Below the pieces are notes generated by a model. It was given only the letters and a program-made list of their open reading frames with translations, was not told the origin of the DNA and ran no database searches. This document shows positions 20,982-29,821 of a DNA stretch of 64,000 bases, one piece after another. The first letter of the stretch is position 1. Each line of letters opens with the position of its first letter. The stretch covers positions 46,883 to 110,882 of the forward strand of contig NZ_WTEV01000009.1 in the NCBI RefSeq assembly GCF_009795885.1, given 5' to 3'. Made by a program: the position numbers and the translations under genes. This stretch comes from Gilliamella sp. Pas-s25. Lineage in GTDB: Bacteria > Pseudomonadota > Gammaproteobacteria > Enterobacterales > Orbaceae.

Positions 20982-21006
20982 AGTTTCATTTGATTTAGTT
21001 TTTTGA

Positions 21007-22500
21007 CTAAACTAATTTTTTCATTTGATCAGCAATTTTTTCAGCTTGAGTTCCAACAATAATTTGTGCGCCAGTCTTACCTAACTTAATCACTGCCATT
21101 GCACCAAGCGCTTTGGCCGCTTGCTCATCAATAAGATCTGAATCATTCACCCCTAAACGTAAGCGTGTAATACAAGAATCAATATTGGTTAGATTTTCTT
21201 TACCGCCAACAGCAACTAAATACTGCTCTGCAAGTTTCGATGTATCACCAATTGCTTGTTTTTGCTGAGTGTTTCCGGTTGATGAAACTGTGGTATCTTC
21301 ATCTTCACGACCTGGTGTTTTAAGGTTAAATTTAACAATCACAAAACGGAATGCAACATAGTAAACAATAAAGAACACTAAACCTTGAAGTATAAGCATA
21401 TACCAATGTACAGCAAGTGGGTTACGACTGGAAAGTAACATATCAACTAAGCCAGCACTAAAGCCAAACCCTGCAATCCATTGCATTGCAGCTGCAATAT
21501 AAAGTGAGATACCAGCTAAAACAGCATGTAAAACATAAAGTACTGGTGCTACAAACATAAACGCGAATTCTAACGGTTCAGTAACACCGGTAAAAAATGC
21601 AGCAAATGAAGCAGCTAACATAATTGAAGCCGTTTTATCTTTATTACCTTTTTTCGCGGTATGGTACATCGCTAATGCCGCGCCAGGTAGACCGAACATC
21701 ATAACAGGGAAAAATCCAGCTTGGTAACGACCAGTAATACCCACTGTTGCTAATCCATCTTCAATTGATTTTTGCCCACCTAAGAAGTTAGGAATATCAT
21801 TGATACCCGCAACATCAAACCAAAATACTGAGTTTAAAGCATGGTGTAAACCGACAGGAATAAGTAAACGATTGAAAAATCCATAAATACCTGCACCAAC
21901 AGAGCCTAATTCTTTAATATATTTACCGAACGCAACAAGTGCATCATAGATAGTTGGCCAGATAAAATATAAAACAGCAGATACTAACAACATAACTATT
22001 GAGACAATAATAGGAACAAGTCTTTTTCCGCTGAAAAATGATAGCGCTTTATGTAATTCAACCTGACTAAAACGATTATAAAGTTCGGCGGCAATAATAC
22101 CAACAAGAATACCGATAAATTGGTTATTTATTTTTTTGTATGCAGCAGGGACTTGTCCTAGCCAGTCATCTGCTTTTGTATCAATACCATTAAATAGTGC
22201 AATCGAGCTAGGAGAAAGTAAAGTTGTAACCACTAAAAAACCGACTAAACCAGCAAGTGCGGCTGCACCATCTTTATCTTTAGACATACCGTAAGCCACA
22301 CCAATAGCAAAAAGTATAGGCATATTATCAATAATTGCGCCACCCGATTTAATTAAAAACGCAGCAATAATATTATTTTGTCCCCAACCGTTAGGGTCGA
22401 TCCAATACCCTATTCCGAGTAGTATTGCGGCTGCGGGTAGTACTGCGACAGGCACCATCAGTGAGCGCCCGATACGTTGCATATAAGCTAAAATTCCCAT
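21007..22500 (-). CDS. nagE: PTS N-acetylglucosamine-specific IICB component
   Basis: The permease imports and phosphorylates N-acetylglucosamine. The membrane IIC domain fills about residues 1-390 (start MGILAYMQRIGRSLMVPVAV; GVTEPLEFAFMFVAP). The IIB domain follows, with its phosphorylated cysteine Cys443 in NIDSCITRLRLG. The 497-residue protein ends after IIB, so the IIA domain fused in E. coli NagE (648 residues) is missing; it would need a separate IIA such as Crr. It is divergent from nagBAC. Confidence 0.93.
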   Translation of the reverse strand: MGILAYMQRIGRSLMVPVAVLPAAAILLGIGYWIDPNGWGQNNIIAAFLIKSGGAIIDNMPILFAIGVAYGMSKDKDGAAALAGLVGFLVVTTLLSPSSIALFNGIDTKADDWLGQVPAAYKKINNQFIGILVGIIAAELYNRFSQVELHKALSFFSGKRLVPIIVSIVMLLVSAVLYFIWPTIYDALVAFGKYIKELGSVGAGIYGFFNRLLIPVGLHHALNSVFWFDVAGINDIPNFLGGQKSIEDGLATVGITGRYQAGFFPVMMFGLPGAALAMYHTAKKGNKDKTASIMLAASFAAFFTGVTEPLEFAFMFVAPVLYVLHAVLAGISLYIAAAMQWIAGFGFSAGLVDMLLSSRNPLAVHWYMLILQGLVFFIVYYVAFRFVIVKFNLKTPGREDEDTTVSSTGNTQQKQAIGDTSKLAEQYLVAVGGKENLTNIDSCITRLRLGVNDSDLIDEQAAKALGAMAVIKLGKTGAQIIVGTQAEKIADQMKKLV

Positions 22501-22597
22501 AAGTTAACCTCATATATTTTTAAGGGCATATAAAAAATGTCATAAAATTTTACATTTTTAAACGATGATAAGTAAGACTCCTTTATTTCACTCTATA

Positions 22598-22620
22598 TTA
22601 TTTTACTTCGCAAATTAATT
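22598..22620. promoter_or_regulatory. Possible NagC operator
   Basis: The segment 22598-22620 (TTATTTTACTTCGCAAATTA and three more bases) resembles the 23-bp NagC sites that carry a TTCG...CGCAAATTA-type core in E. coli. It lies between nagE and nagB. The match is judged from memory of the consensus and is uncertain. Confidence 0.4.
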
Positions 22621-22630
22621 ATTACTTTTT

Positions 22631-22646
22631 TGTGACAAAAATCACT
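22631..22646. promoter_or_regulatory. CRP-binding site between nagE and nagB
   Basis: TGTGACAAAAATCACT matches the CRP core TGTGA-N6-TCACA at nine of ten positions, centred about 109 bases before nagB. E. coli has a CRP site in the same place, so joint catabolite control of both directions is likely. Confidence 0.7.
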
Positions 22647-22747
22647 ATATTTTTTGATTAATTGTCTTAATATAGTACAATTAATCCAACATATTTTACT
22701 TTTAAAAAAAAGAATTTATTTAATTATATCAAAAGAGGTGATATCTC

Positions 22748-23554
22748 ATGAGACTTATTCCTTTAGACAATGCACAAGAAGTCGGTGCTTGGGTTGCACA
22801 GCGTATTGTGAATAAAATTAACCAATTCAAACCAACCGCAGACCGACCATTTTTACTAGGCTTACCAACAGGAAGCTCACCGTTAGTCATGTATCAACAA
22901 TTAATTAAACATTATAAAGCAGGTCATGTTAGCTTTAAACATGTTGTGACTTTTAATATGGATGAATATGTTGGACTTCCAGAAGATCATCCGCAAAGTT
23001 ATCACACATTTATGTACGAAAATTTCTTTAATCATATTGATATTGATAAAAACAACATCCATATATTAAATGGTAATGCGCCAGATATTGATGAAGAATG
23101 TCGTCAATATGAAGCGAAGATCAAAGCTTATGGCAAAATCAATATTTTTGTAGGTGGGGTTGGTCAAGATGGACATATCGCATTTAATGAACCAGGATCT
23201 TCGCTTTGCTCTCGTACTCGTATCAAAACATTAACTGAAGATACACGCATTGCCAATTCTCGCTTTTTTGATAATGATGTTAATCAAGTACCAAAACATG
23301 CACTAACTATCGGAGTTGCCACTTTAATGGATGCTCAGGAAGTGATTTTATTAGTTTGTGGTCATAACAAAAGTTTAGCGTTACAAGCTGGTGTTGAAGG
23401 TTCTGTTAATCACCTTTGGACAGTAACTGCACTACAAATGCATCCAGCTTCAATTATTGTTTGTGATGAACCAAGTACTGATGATCTTAAAGTGAAAACA
23501 CTAAAATATTTTAAACAAATGGAAGCTGATAATCTTAAAGTGACCGTTTTATAA
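22748..23554 (+). CDS. nagB: Glucosamine-6-phosphate deaminase
   Basis: The cytoplasmic enzyme converts glucosamine-6-phosphate to fructose-6-phosphate and ammonia. The 268 residues begin [20 protein letters not shown]. The substrate loop LGLPTGSSP, the catalytic region [10 protein letters not shown], the segment [19 protein letters not shown] and [13 protein letters not shown] are all present. AGAGGTGA precedes the start. It is the first gene of nagBAC; nagA follows after 11 bases. Confidence 0.97.
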   Translation: MRLIPLDNAQEVGAWVAQRIVNKINQFKPTADRPFLLGLPTGSSPLVMYQQLIKHYKAGHVSFKHVVTFNMDEYVGLPEDHPQSYHTFMYENFFNHIDIDKNNIHILNGNAPDIDEECRQYEAKIKAYGKINIFVGGVGQDGHIAFNEPGSSLCSRTRIKTLTEDTRIANSRFFDNDVNQVPKHALTIGVATLMDAQEVILLVCGHNKSLALQAGVEGSVNHLWTVTALQMHPASIIVCDEPSTDDLKVKTLKYFKQMEADNLKVTVL

Positions 23555-23565
23555 AGGATAAATCA

Positions 23566-24708
23566 ATGTACGCATTAACAAATTGTCGTATTTATACAGG
23601 TTATGAAATTCTTGAAAATCACGCCGTTATTATCAACGGAGATAAAATTGCACAGATCTGCAAACAAGACGAGTTACCTGGGGATATTAAAATTGAAAAT
23701 TTACAAGGTGCAATGGTTGCACCTGGTTTTATTGATATTCAAGTCAATGGCTGTGGTGGGGTGCAATTTAATGAAACACTTGATGCACTAAGCATTGAGA
23801 CATTAGAAGCAATGCAAGCCACCAATCTTATCTCGGGTTGTACAAGTTATTTACCGACTTTAATTACATCAACTGATGAATTTATGATAAAGGCGGTTAA
23901 AGTGATGCGTGAATATTTAGCTACGCATACCAATCAAGCGCTTGGTTTACACCTTGAAGGTCCCTATATTAGTCTAGAAAAGAAAGGGATCCATGATGAA
24001 AATATTATTCGTCAGCCTTCGCAAGAAATGATTGATTTTCTATGTGAAAATGCTGATGTCATTAAAATTATTACCTTAGCACCAGAAAAAGTTGAAAGTC
24101 ATTTTATCAAGCAACTGGTTAACGCAGGTATTCATGTTTCTGTTGGGCATTCCAATGGTCATTATGATGATTGTCGTCGTGCATTTAACGATGGTATTCG
24201 TTTAGGAACTCACCTATTTAATGCCATGCCTTATATTTCTGGACGCGAACCAGGCGTAGTTGGTGCAATTTATGATGAACCTGAAGTGTATGTTGGCATT
24301 ATTGCTGATGGTCAACATGTCAGTTGGGCAAATATTCGCAATAGTCACAAAATTAAACAAGATCATTTAATCTTAATTACCGATGCAATGCTACTTGCTG
24401 GCTCTAATTTAGAATCTGGCATATTTGCAGGTAAAACCATTTATTATAAAAATGGACGCTGTGTGGACGAAAACGGCACTCTTGGTGGTTCAGCATTAAC
24501 CATGATTGATGCAGTAAAAAATGCTGTGGAATATGTAGGCATTGCGTTAGATGAAGCGTTAAGAATGGCAACACTTTACCCTGCCAAAGCAATTGGTGTG
24601 GATAAACATCTTGGTAGTATTAGTGAAGGCAAAATTGCAAACCTTGTTATCTTTAATCGTGACTTTACGGTTGTGAAAACGGTTGTTAATGGAGAAATGA
24701 ATCGCTAG
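23566..24708 (+). CDS. nagA: N-acetylglucosamine-6-phosphate deacetylase
   Basis: This metal-dependent amidohydrolase removes acetate from GlcNAc-6-phosphate, supplying NagB. Key parts are [54 protein letters not shown], and [10 protein letters not shown] with the catalytic aspartate. The C terminus has [16 protein letters not shown]. The 380 residues match the E. coli enzyme (382). Confidence 0.97.
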   Translation: MYALTNCRIYTGYEILENHAVIINGDKIAQICKQDELPGDIKIENLQGAMVAPGFIDIQVNGCGGVQFNETLDALSIETLEAMQATNLISGCTSYLPTLITSTDEFMIKAVKVMREYLATHTNQALGLHLEGPYISLEKKGIHDENIIRQPSQEMIDFLCENADVIKIITLAPEKVESHFIKQLVNAGIHVSVGHSNGHYDDCRRAFNDGIRLGTHLFNAMPYISGREPGVVGAIYDEPEVYVGIIADGQHVSWANIRNSHKIKQDHLILITDAMLLAGSNLESGIFAGKTIYYKNGRCVDENGTLGGSALTMIDAVKNAVEYVGIALDEALRMATLYPAKAIGVDKHLGSISEGKIANLVIFNRDFTVVKTVVNGEMNR

Positions 24709-24744
24709 AATATCAGATAATTAATGAAAAATATTGAGTAATAT

Positions 24745-25974
24745 ATGACATTTAATTATCTGAACTTAGTTGGTAATGCTGAATTAATCAAACAGCTAAA
24801 TTATGCAATGATTTATCGTTTGATTGTTCAGCAAGCGCCTGTTTCTCGTATTCAATTGGCCGAAATTAGTCAATTAGCACCAGCAAGTATTACTAAAATA
24901 ACCCGCCAACTTCTTAAAAAGAAATTAATTAAAGAAGTCGATGCCCAGCAATCAACAGGGGGACGACCTGCGGTTTCAATTGAAGCTAAATTTGGACACT
25001 ACCAAGCCATTGCTGTGCAATTAAGCCGTTCTCATGTCACCATTGAGCTTTTTGACTTAGGGGCTAAATGTCTTGCGTCAAACACATATCCAATTACCAA
25101 TTTTACCCAACGAAAAGTACAAGAATATTTAATTACATTGATTAAAGAATTTATTGAGGAAAATAGAAAAAAAATAAAACATTTAGTTGCAATATCCGTT
25201 GTACTTCCTGGCTTAATTGATTCTGTCAATGGCGTTATCCGTTATACGCCACACATTCAAGTGAAAGAGTGGGCTTTAGCCAAAGTCCTACAAGAAAAAT
25301 TTAATGTATCTATTTTCTTAGGTAATGATATTCAAAGTTTAGCATTAGCTGAAAGTTATTTTGGATCAACACAATATATTGATGATTCAATTTTAATTCG
25401 TGTACACCGTGGTGTAGGCTCTGGCGTTATCGTTAATCAGCAACTACTTACAAACCATAATCAAAGCGCTTGCGAAGTTGGGCATATTCAAGTCGATGCA
25501 TTAGGTGAACGCTGCCATTGCGGTAATTTTGGTTGTTTAGAAAACCGTGTAGTGAACAAAGCCATTGAATACCGAGCTAAACAGATGATTGAACAAGGTT
25601 ATGTATCCAAATTGACAGCCAAGCACTGTGACATTAATCATATCTGTCAATACGCCAATCAAGGTGATGAGCTAGCTATAAAACTAGTTAAAGATGCTGG
25701 TGAAAACCTTGGCAGAGCAGTTGCAATTATGGTAAACATATTTAATCCCCAACGAATCGTATTAGCCGGTGAACTCACCAAGTCGCCCGAAATACTATTA
25801 AACGCAGTCAATAGTGCATTAAACGCTCAAAGCTTAGAAGATTTACGCAAAAACCTGACTATTACTTGCTCATCACTTAATGATAGATCGGCAATTGGGG
25901 CATTTGCACTAGTGCAGCAAGCTTTATTTAATGGATCGTTATTAATGACATTATTAGACGATACACAACAGTAA
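24745..25974 (+). CDS. nagC: N-acetylglucosamine repressor (ROK family)
   Basis: This transcription repressor is relieved by GlcNAc-6-phosphate. An N-terminal helix-turn-helix (SRIQLAEISQLAPASITKIT) is followed by a ROK sugar-binding domain with the zinc-binding CHCGNFGCLE and VMVNIFNPQRIVLAGEL-type segments. The 409 residues compare with 406 in E. coli. It is the third gene of nagBAC and probably acts on the nagE/nagB intergenic region. Confidence 0.94.
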   Translation: MTFNYLNLVGNAELIKQLNYAMIYRLIVQQAPVSRIQLAEISQLAPASITKITRQLLKKKLIKEVDAQQSTGGRPAVSIEAKFGHYQAIAVQLSRSHVTIELFDLGAKCLASNTYPITNFTQRKVQEYLITLIKEFIEENRKKIKHLVAISVVLPGLIDSVNGVIRYTPHIQVKEWALAKVLQEKFNVSIFLGNDIQSLALAESYFGSTQYIDDSILIRVHRGVGSGVIVNQQLLTNHNQSACEVGHIQVDALGERCHCGNFGCLENRVVNKAIEYRAKQMIEQGYVSKLTAKHCDINHICQYANQGDELAIKLVKDAGENLGRAVAIMVNIFNPQRIVLAGELTKSPEILLNAVNSALNAQSLEDLRKNLTITCSSLNDRSAIGAFALVQQALFNGSLLMTLLDDTQQ

Positions 25975-25992
25975 TCTATTGTGATAAAAAAT

Positions 25993-26018
25993 AAAGCCCG
26001 ACCAATTAATCGGGCTTT
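25993..26018. terminator. Bidirectional terminator between nagC and asd
   Basis: AAAGCCCGA (25993-26001) pairs perfectly with TCGGGCTTT (26010-26018) around an 8-base loop, flanked by A-rich sequence on the left and T-rich on the right. It can serve both convergent genes. Confidence 0.85.
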
Positions 26019-26036
26019 GCTATATTATTTCTAAAT

Positions 26037-27140
26037 TTAGGCTAAAATGCGTAACATTCTTCGTAATGGTTCAGCCGCACCCCATAATAATTGGTCACCC
26101 ACTGTAAAAGCAGAAAGATAATCTTTGCCCATATTCAATTTTCGTAAACGCCCAACCGGTGTTGTTAACGTACCAGTAACAGCTGCTGGCGTTAATTCCC
26201 TCATGGATAATTGACGATCATTAGGTACGACTTTTACCCAATCATTATGAGCGGCAAGCAGTTTTTCAATTTCGGGTATACTGATATCTTTTTTCAATTT
26301 AATGGTAAAAGCTTGGCTATGACAACGTAGTGCCCCTATACGAATACAAAGTCCATCAACTGGAATAATTTGACTAGTACCTAAGATTTTATTGGTTTCA
26401 GCTTGTCCTTTCCATTCCTCTTTGCTTTGACCATTATCAAGCGCCTTATCGATCCAAGGAATTAAACTACCGGCTAATGGCACACCGAAGTTATCAGTAG
26501 GCAAGCTACCATCCCGCATTTTTTGGGTCACTTTTCTCTCAATATCTAAAATAGAAGAATGCGGATTTTGTAACTCTTTGGCAACCTCAGCATTTAGCAT
26601 GCCCATTTGAGTAAGTAGTTCACGCATATGGCGCGCACCACCACCTGAAGCAGCTTGATAAGTTGAAACCGAAACCCAATCAACAAGATTTTCAGCAAAT
26701 AAACCACCGAGAGACATTAACATTAAGCTCACAGTACAGTTACCACCAACAAAGGTTTTAATACCTTTATCTAAAGCAGCATCAATGTTAGCTTTGTTCA
26801 CTGGATCGAGCACGATAATTGCATCATCAGCCATACGCAATGTTGATGCTGCATCAATCCAATAACCTTGCCAGCCCGTTGCACGTAATTTTGCATAAAT
26901 CTCGGAGGTATAATCACCACCTTGGCAAGTAACAATAATATCTAACGCTTTTAATGCATCAATATTATCTGCACTTTGTAATGTGCCTGTTTTACCGCCA
27001 AAAGTAGGAGCAGCTTGACCTGCTTGAGAAGTAGAAAAGAAAACTGGATTGATATAATCAAAATCGTGTTCTTCAACCATACGTTGCATAAGAACAGAAC
27101 CTACCATTCCACGCCAACCGACAAAACCAACATTTTTCAT
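26037..27140 (-). CDS. asd: Aspartate-semialdehyde dehydrogenase
   Basis: The enzyme makes aspartate semialdehyde for diaminopimelate, lysine, threonine and methionine. The 367 residues begin [20 protein letters not shown], the NADP-binding loop of the Gram-negative type. The catalytic cysteine is in [19 protein letters not shown], and substrate-binding residues are in [14 protein letters not shown] and [12 protein letters not shown]. It is a single gene with its own terminator. Confidence 0.97.
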   Translation of the reverse strand: MKNVGFVGWRGMVGSVLMQRMVEEHDFDYINPVFFSTSQAGQAAPTFGGKTGTLQSADNIDALKALDIIVTCQGGDYTSEIYAKLRATGWQGYWIDAASTLRMADDAIIVLDPVNKANIDAALDKGIKTFVGGNCTVSLMLMSLGGLFAENLVDWVSVSTYQAASGGGARHMRELLTQMGMLNAEVAKELQNPHSSILDIERKVTQKMRDGSLPTDNFGVPLAGSLIPWIDKALDNGQSKEEWKGQAETNKILGTSQIIPVDGLCIRIGALRCHSQAFTIKLKKDISIPEIEKLLAAHNDWVKVVPNDRQLSMRELTPAAVTGTLTTPVGRLRKLNMGKDYLSAFTVGDQLLWGAAEPLRRMLRILA

Positions 27141-27786
27141 ATTTTATTTCCAAAAGTAGATGTTATAAAAAGATATTTTCACTATTAAAGCAAAATATCA
27201 TCATAAAACAAGTCAGATAAGAATTATTTTTGTAGGCAGGGATATAATAACATGGTGTTATATATTGAAAGAGAAAACAATTACAATAACCAACGGGAAA
27301 AATGAATCATCATCTGCAACCAAATACCGCTTCTAGATAATACATTCACTACTTTAACAAATTGATCCATTTTTTATTTATTGAAATGATTCGGTTACTA
27401 GGGTCTTTGATCTTTCAATAAAAAAGAAAATAAAAGACATAAAGATGTCGTTATAATGCAACTCATAAAAAGATAACAATAACAAATAGTTACACATACA
27501 ACAGGTTAACAGATAACAACTAAAAAAAGCTACAAAAATTAATACTAAATGCAGGTCAAATTTACAATAAATAAGTGCATCGCAACAACTAGAAGTGTAT
27601 TTTATATCGAATGCGGATTAGCTTTCCTAGCGAGATATTCCAACGAAATTTGGGAGCTGGAGTACGATTTAGCAACATTTTATCTCTTGTCAAAAAAAGG
27701 CATATTGAGGAAACTATTTAAATTTATTAAAGAGGCGCTAGATTTAGAATAAAAATTTATTAATGGAAGCATCGTTAAAGCCCATC
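27141..27786. other. Intergenic stretch without a recognised gene
   Basis: About 650 AT-rich bases lie upstream of asd. A 67-codon frame at 27549-27752 has no ribosome site and no recognisable motif; I treat it as chance. The first part should hold the asd promoter. The right end runs into an IS fragment. Confidence 0.4.
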
Positions 27787-27886
27787 AACATTCAACAGCT
27801 GGATATCGCCTGAACAATATAAACAACAATATTACCGAAACGGAAAAATGATAGGTGTCCACTGTCTAATATTTTGGCGAGGATCA
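27787..27886 (+). mobile_element. IS3-family fragment (3' end of transposase plus terminal repeat)
   Basis: About 100 bases match the end of the IS copies at 45 kb and at the window edge. They read SWISPEQYKQQYYRNGKM, the usual tail of an IS3-family transposase, then ACTGTCTAATATTTTGGCGA and GGATCA, the terminal repeat. The rest of the element is gone, so this is a relic. Confidence 0.75.
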
Positions 27887-28172
27887 CTATTTAATTATTA
27901 ATTAGTTAAATAAAGCATAGATAACACGTTAATATGCCAGTAAGTAGTTTATCTATACTATTATACAGTTGTTATTTTTCAGCTATTAATAACAGTTTTA
28001 ACTTGTCAAAATAAAATGTTGAATAGATAATAACATCATGAAAAGATGAAACTTATCTTTTTGTAAGAATAAATTAGTATTTCACGATTTATCCTTTTTA
28101 TTTGAAATAGGATTTAAAGTGGGTAAATAATCAGTAAATATAGAAACAAATAATACAATAAGGAAAGAAATA

Positions 28173-29807
28173 ATGAGTGTATCTTCGAGAAAAAAAATGG
28201 CCACTACTGAACAGAGTGATTACTCGATTAGACAGAGACAAAAAACAGCTAAAGTGGAAAACCCGCTTGATAAAATTAAAGAAAATACTTTTTTTAAAGT
28301 TATTTTTTCAGATAGTCTTTCCCTTGAACAAAAAGTAGAAGAAGTCACTCACATTTTAGAATTTACCGATAATAAAGAAGCAGATCGGGCTAAAATTCAA
28401 GAATTTGATACGTTCAAGGAATATCTACAATCTATTTCAGAAGAGATGTCTAAACAGCGTATCGAGATGACCGATACCGAAGTATTTGCTGAGTTACAAA
28501 GAGTTTATGCGGATTTTAATAATGATCTTAATGACTTTATTGAAAAAATAAAACCTCTTACCGAGCTTACCGATGCATTGTATAACTTACGCCAAAATGG
28601 TGAAACTCGAAATGCTTTAGCTCAAATCAAAGCTGATCAACAGTGGGATGAAGAAAAAACTGCACAAAAAGCAAGTGTGCAAAGTGAAATTACAAATATA
28701 GAAAAACAAATATCAGGACTACAAAAAGAAATAGTTTTATTGCAGCAAGATAAAACATTCTTTGGCTTTGGGAAAATTAAAGCTTTATCAAAAGAAAAAA
28801 TTGATCTTAATGAAGAAAAAATTACTCAGTTAAGAGAACAAATTCAAAATAAGAATAAAGCGTTAAATGATATCCAAACAGAAATTACACAACGGCATGA
28901 GCAACGTAAGGAATCACTGGATGTTGAAAAATTAAAAGAGTTGCTGAATTTAACTTCAGAACAACATACATTGCGCCAAGCAGATATGGTTGAATCAGCG
29001 TTAAAATTTGTTAATCAAGGCAAAGAGCGTTTTGGTGCTATTCGTAATCATCTTGAAAAAATGGTTAAACAAATTGAAGGACTTAGTGACAATAATGGCA
29101 ATATGATACAAATTTATGCCATTATGAACGAAGCCACTAAAAAAGTTGAAAAAGTCCATAGAGAACGTAGGCAAGAGCTTGAAAATAGAGATGTTGGTGA
29201 TAATTTGTTAGAGTCAATGAAGCTTGATGAGGCTAGACGCAATTTAGATGAACATATCGACACAGTGTCAACTGCAACGGTTGATACCATGCAGACCTAT
29301 GGTGAATTAACAACAGAAGCCATCAAAATTCGCAATATGCAAGCAGCAACGAAAAAACAAGTTGAAAGTGCAAGAGCAATGCATTCACGAGGTATTGCAT
29401 CGGTGGCCTCACAACTTAGTGTTGTGGTAACTGCCGTTAACTCAGCAGCGATTAATGAGGCACAATCAATGGCAGGTAATACTTTAGCCGAAATGACTCG
29501 AGTTACAAATGATATTGCAAAAAATGAAGCAATTCGAATTGCAACTGGGCGTGATGAAATTAATAACGATTTAGAAGCTATGTTACAAAACTTAGCAGAG
29601 TTTGGCGATACCCAAAAAGAAGCGACTGAAATCACTCGTTCAGCACTAGAAACAATGCGTGCGAATTTAGAAGAAATTGAAAAAATGTCTAAAGACGTTC
29701 AAAGTGATACGCGAGAGTTTATTGCGGTGACAGGCGATGTTTTATCAGAAAAATCTGAAACTAAAAAAGAAAGCACTAGTGGCACAACCTCACCTTTTAA
29801 ACTGTAA
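28173..29807 (+). CDS. Large coiled-coil protein, partner of Clp-like ATPase
   Basis: I do not recognise the family. The 544 residues lack a signal peptide or membrane segment and are almost all helical by composition. A Lys/Glu/Gln-rich coiled coil spans about 161-245 (EITNIEKQISGLQKEIVLLQ), and a second helical half (about 260-520) is rich in Ala, Thr and Glu and ends in a flexible TTSPFKL tail. AGGAAAG stands before the ATG. A Clp/Hsp100-like gene starts 14 bases downstream, so the pair is almost surely one operon. It could be a scaffold, adaptor or substrate of that ATPase; helical proteins of the TelA type are a remote alternative. Confidence 0.75.
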   Translation: MSVSSRKKMATTEQSDYSIRQRQKTAKVENPLDKIKENTFFKVIFSDSLSLEQKVEEVTHILEFTDNKEADRAKIQEFDTFKEYLQSISEEMSKQRIEMTDTEVFAELQRVYADFNNDLNDFIEKIKPLTELTDALYNLRQNGETRNALAQIKADQQWDEEKTAQKASVQSEITNIEKQISGLQKEIVLLQQDKTFFGFGKIKALSKEKIDLNEEKITQLREQIQNKNKALNDIQTEITQRHEQRKESLDVEKLKELLNLTSEQHTLRQADMVESALKFVNQGKERFGAIRNHLEKMVKQIEGLSDNNGNMIQIYAIMNEATKKVEKVHRERRQELENRDVGDNLLESMKLDEARRNLDEHIDTVSTATVDTMQTYGELTTEAIKIRNMQAATKKQVESARAMHSRGIASVASQLSVVVTAVNSAAINEAQSMAGNTLAEMTRVTNDIAKNEAIRIATGRDEINNDLEAMLQNLAEFGDTQKEATEITRSALETMRANLEEIEKMSKDVQSDTREFIAVTGDVLSEKSETKKESTSGTTSPFKL

Positions 29808-29821
29808 TAAAGGAACGCATA

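Noticed and set aside
20828..21006. Possible tusB after tusC
   Set aside because: The 179 bases are too short and carry stops in all frames; only a weak hairpin was seen.
27549..27752. 67-codon open frame upstream of the coiled-coil gene
   Set aside because: No ribosome site, no recognisable motif, and in an AT-rich region next to an IS relic; likely chance.
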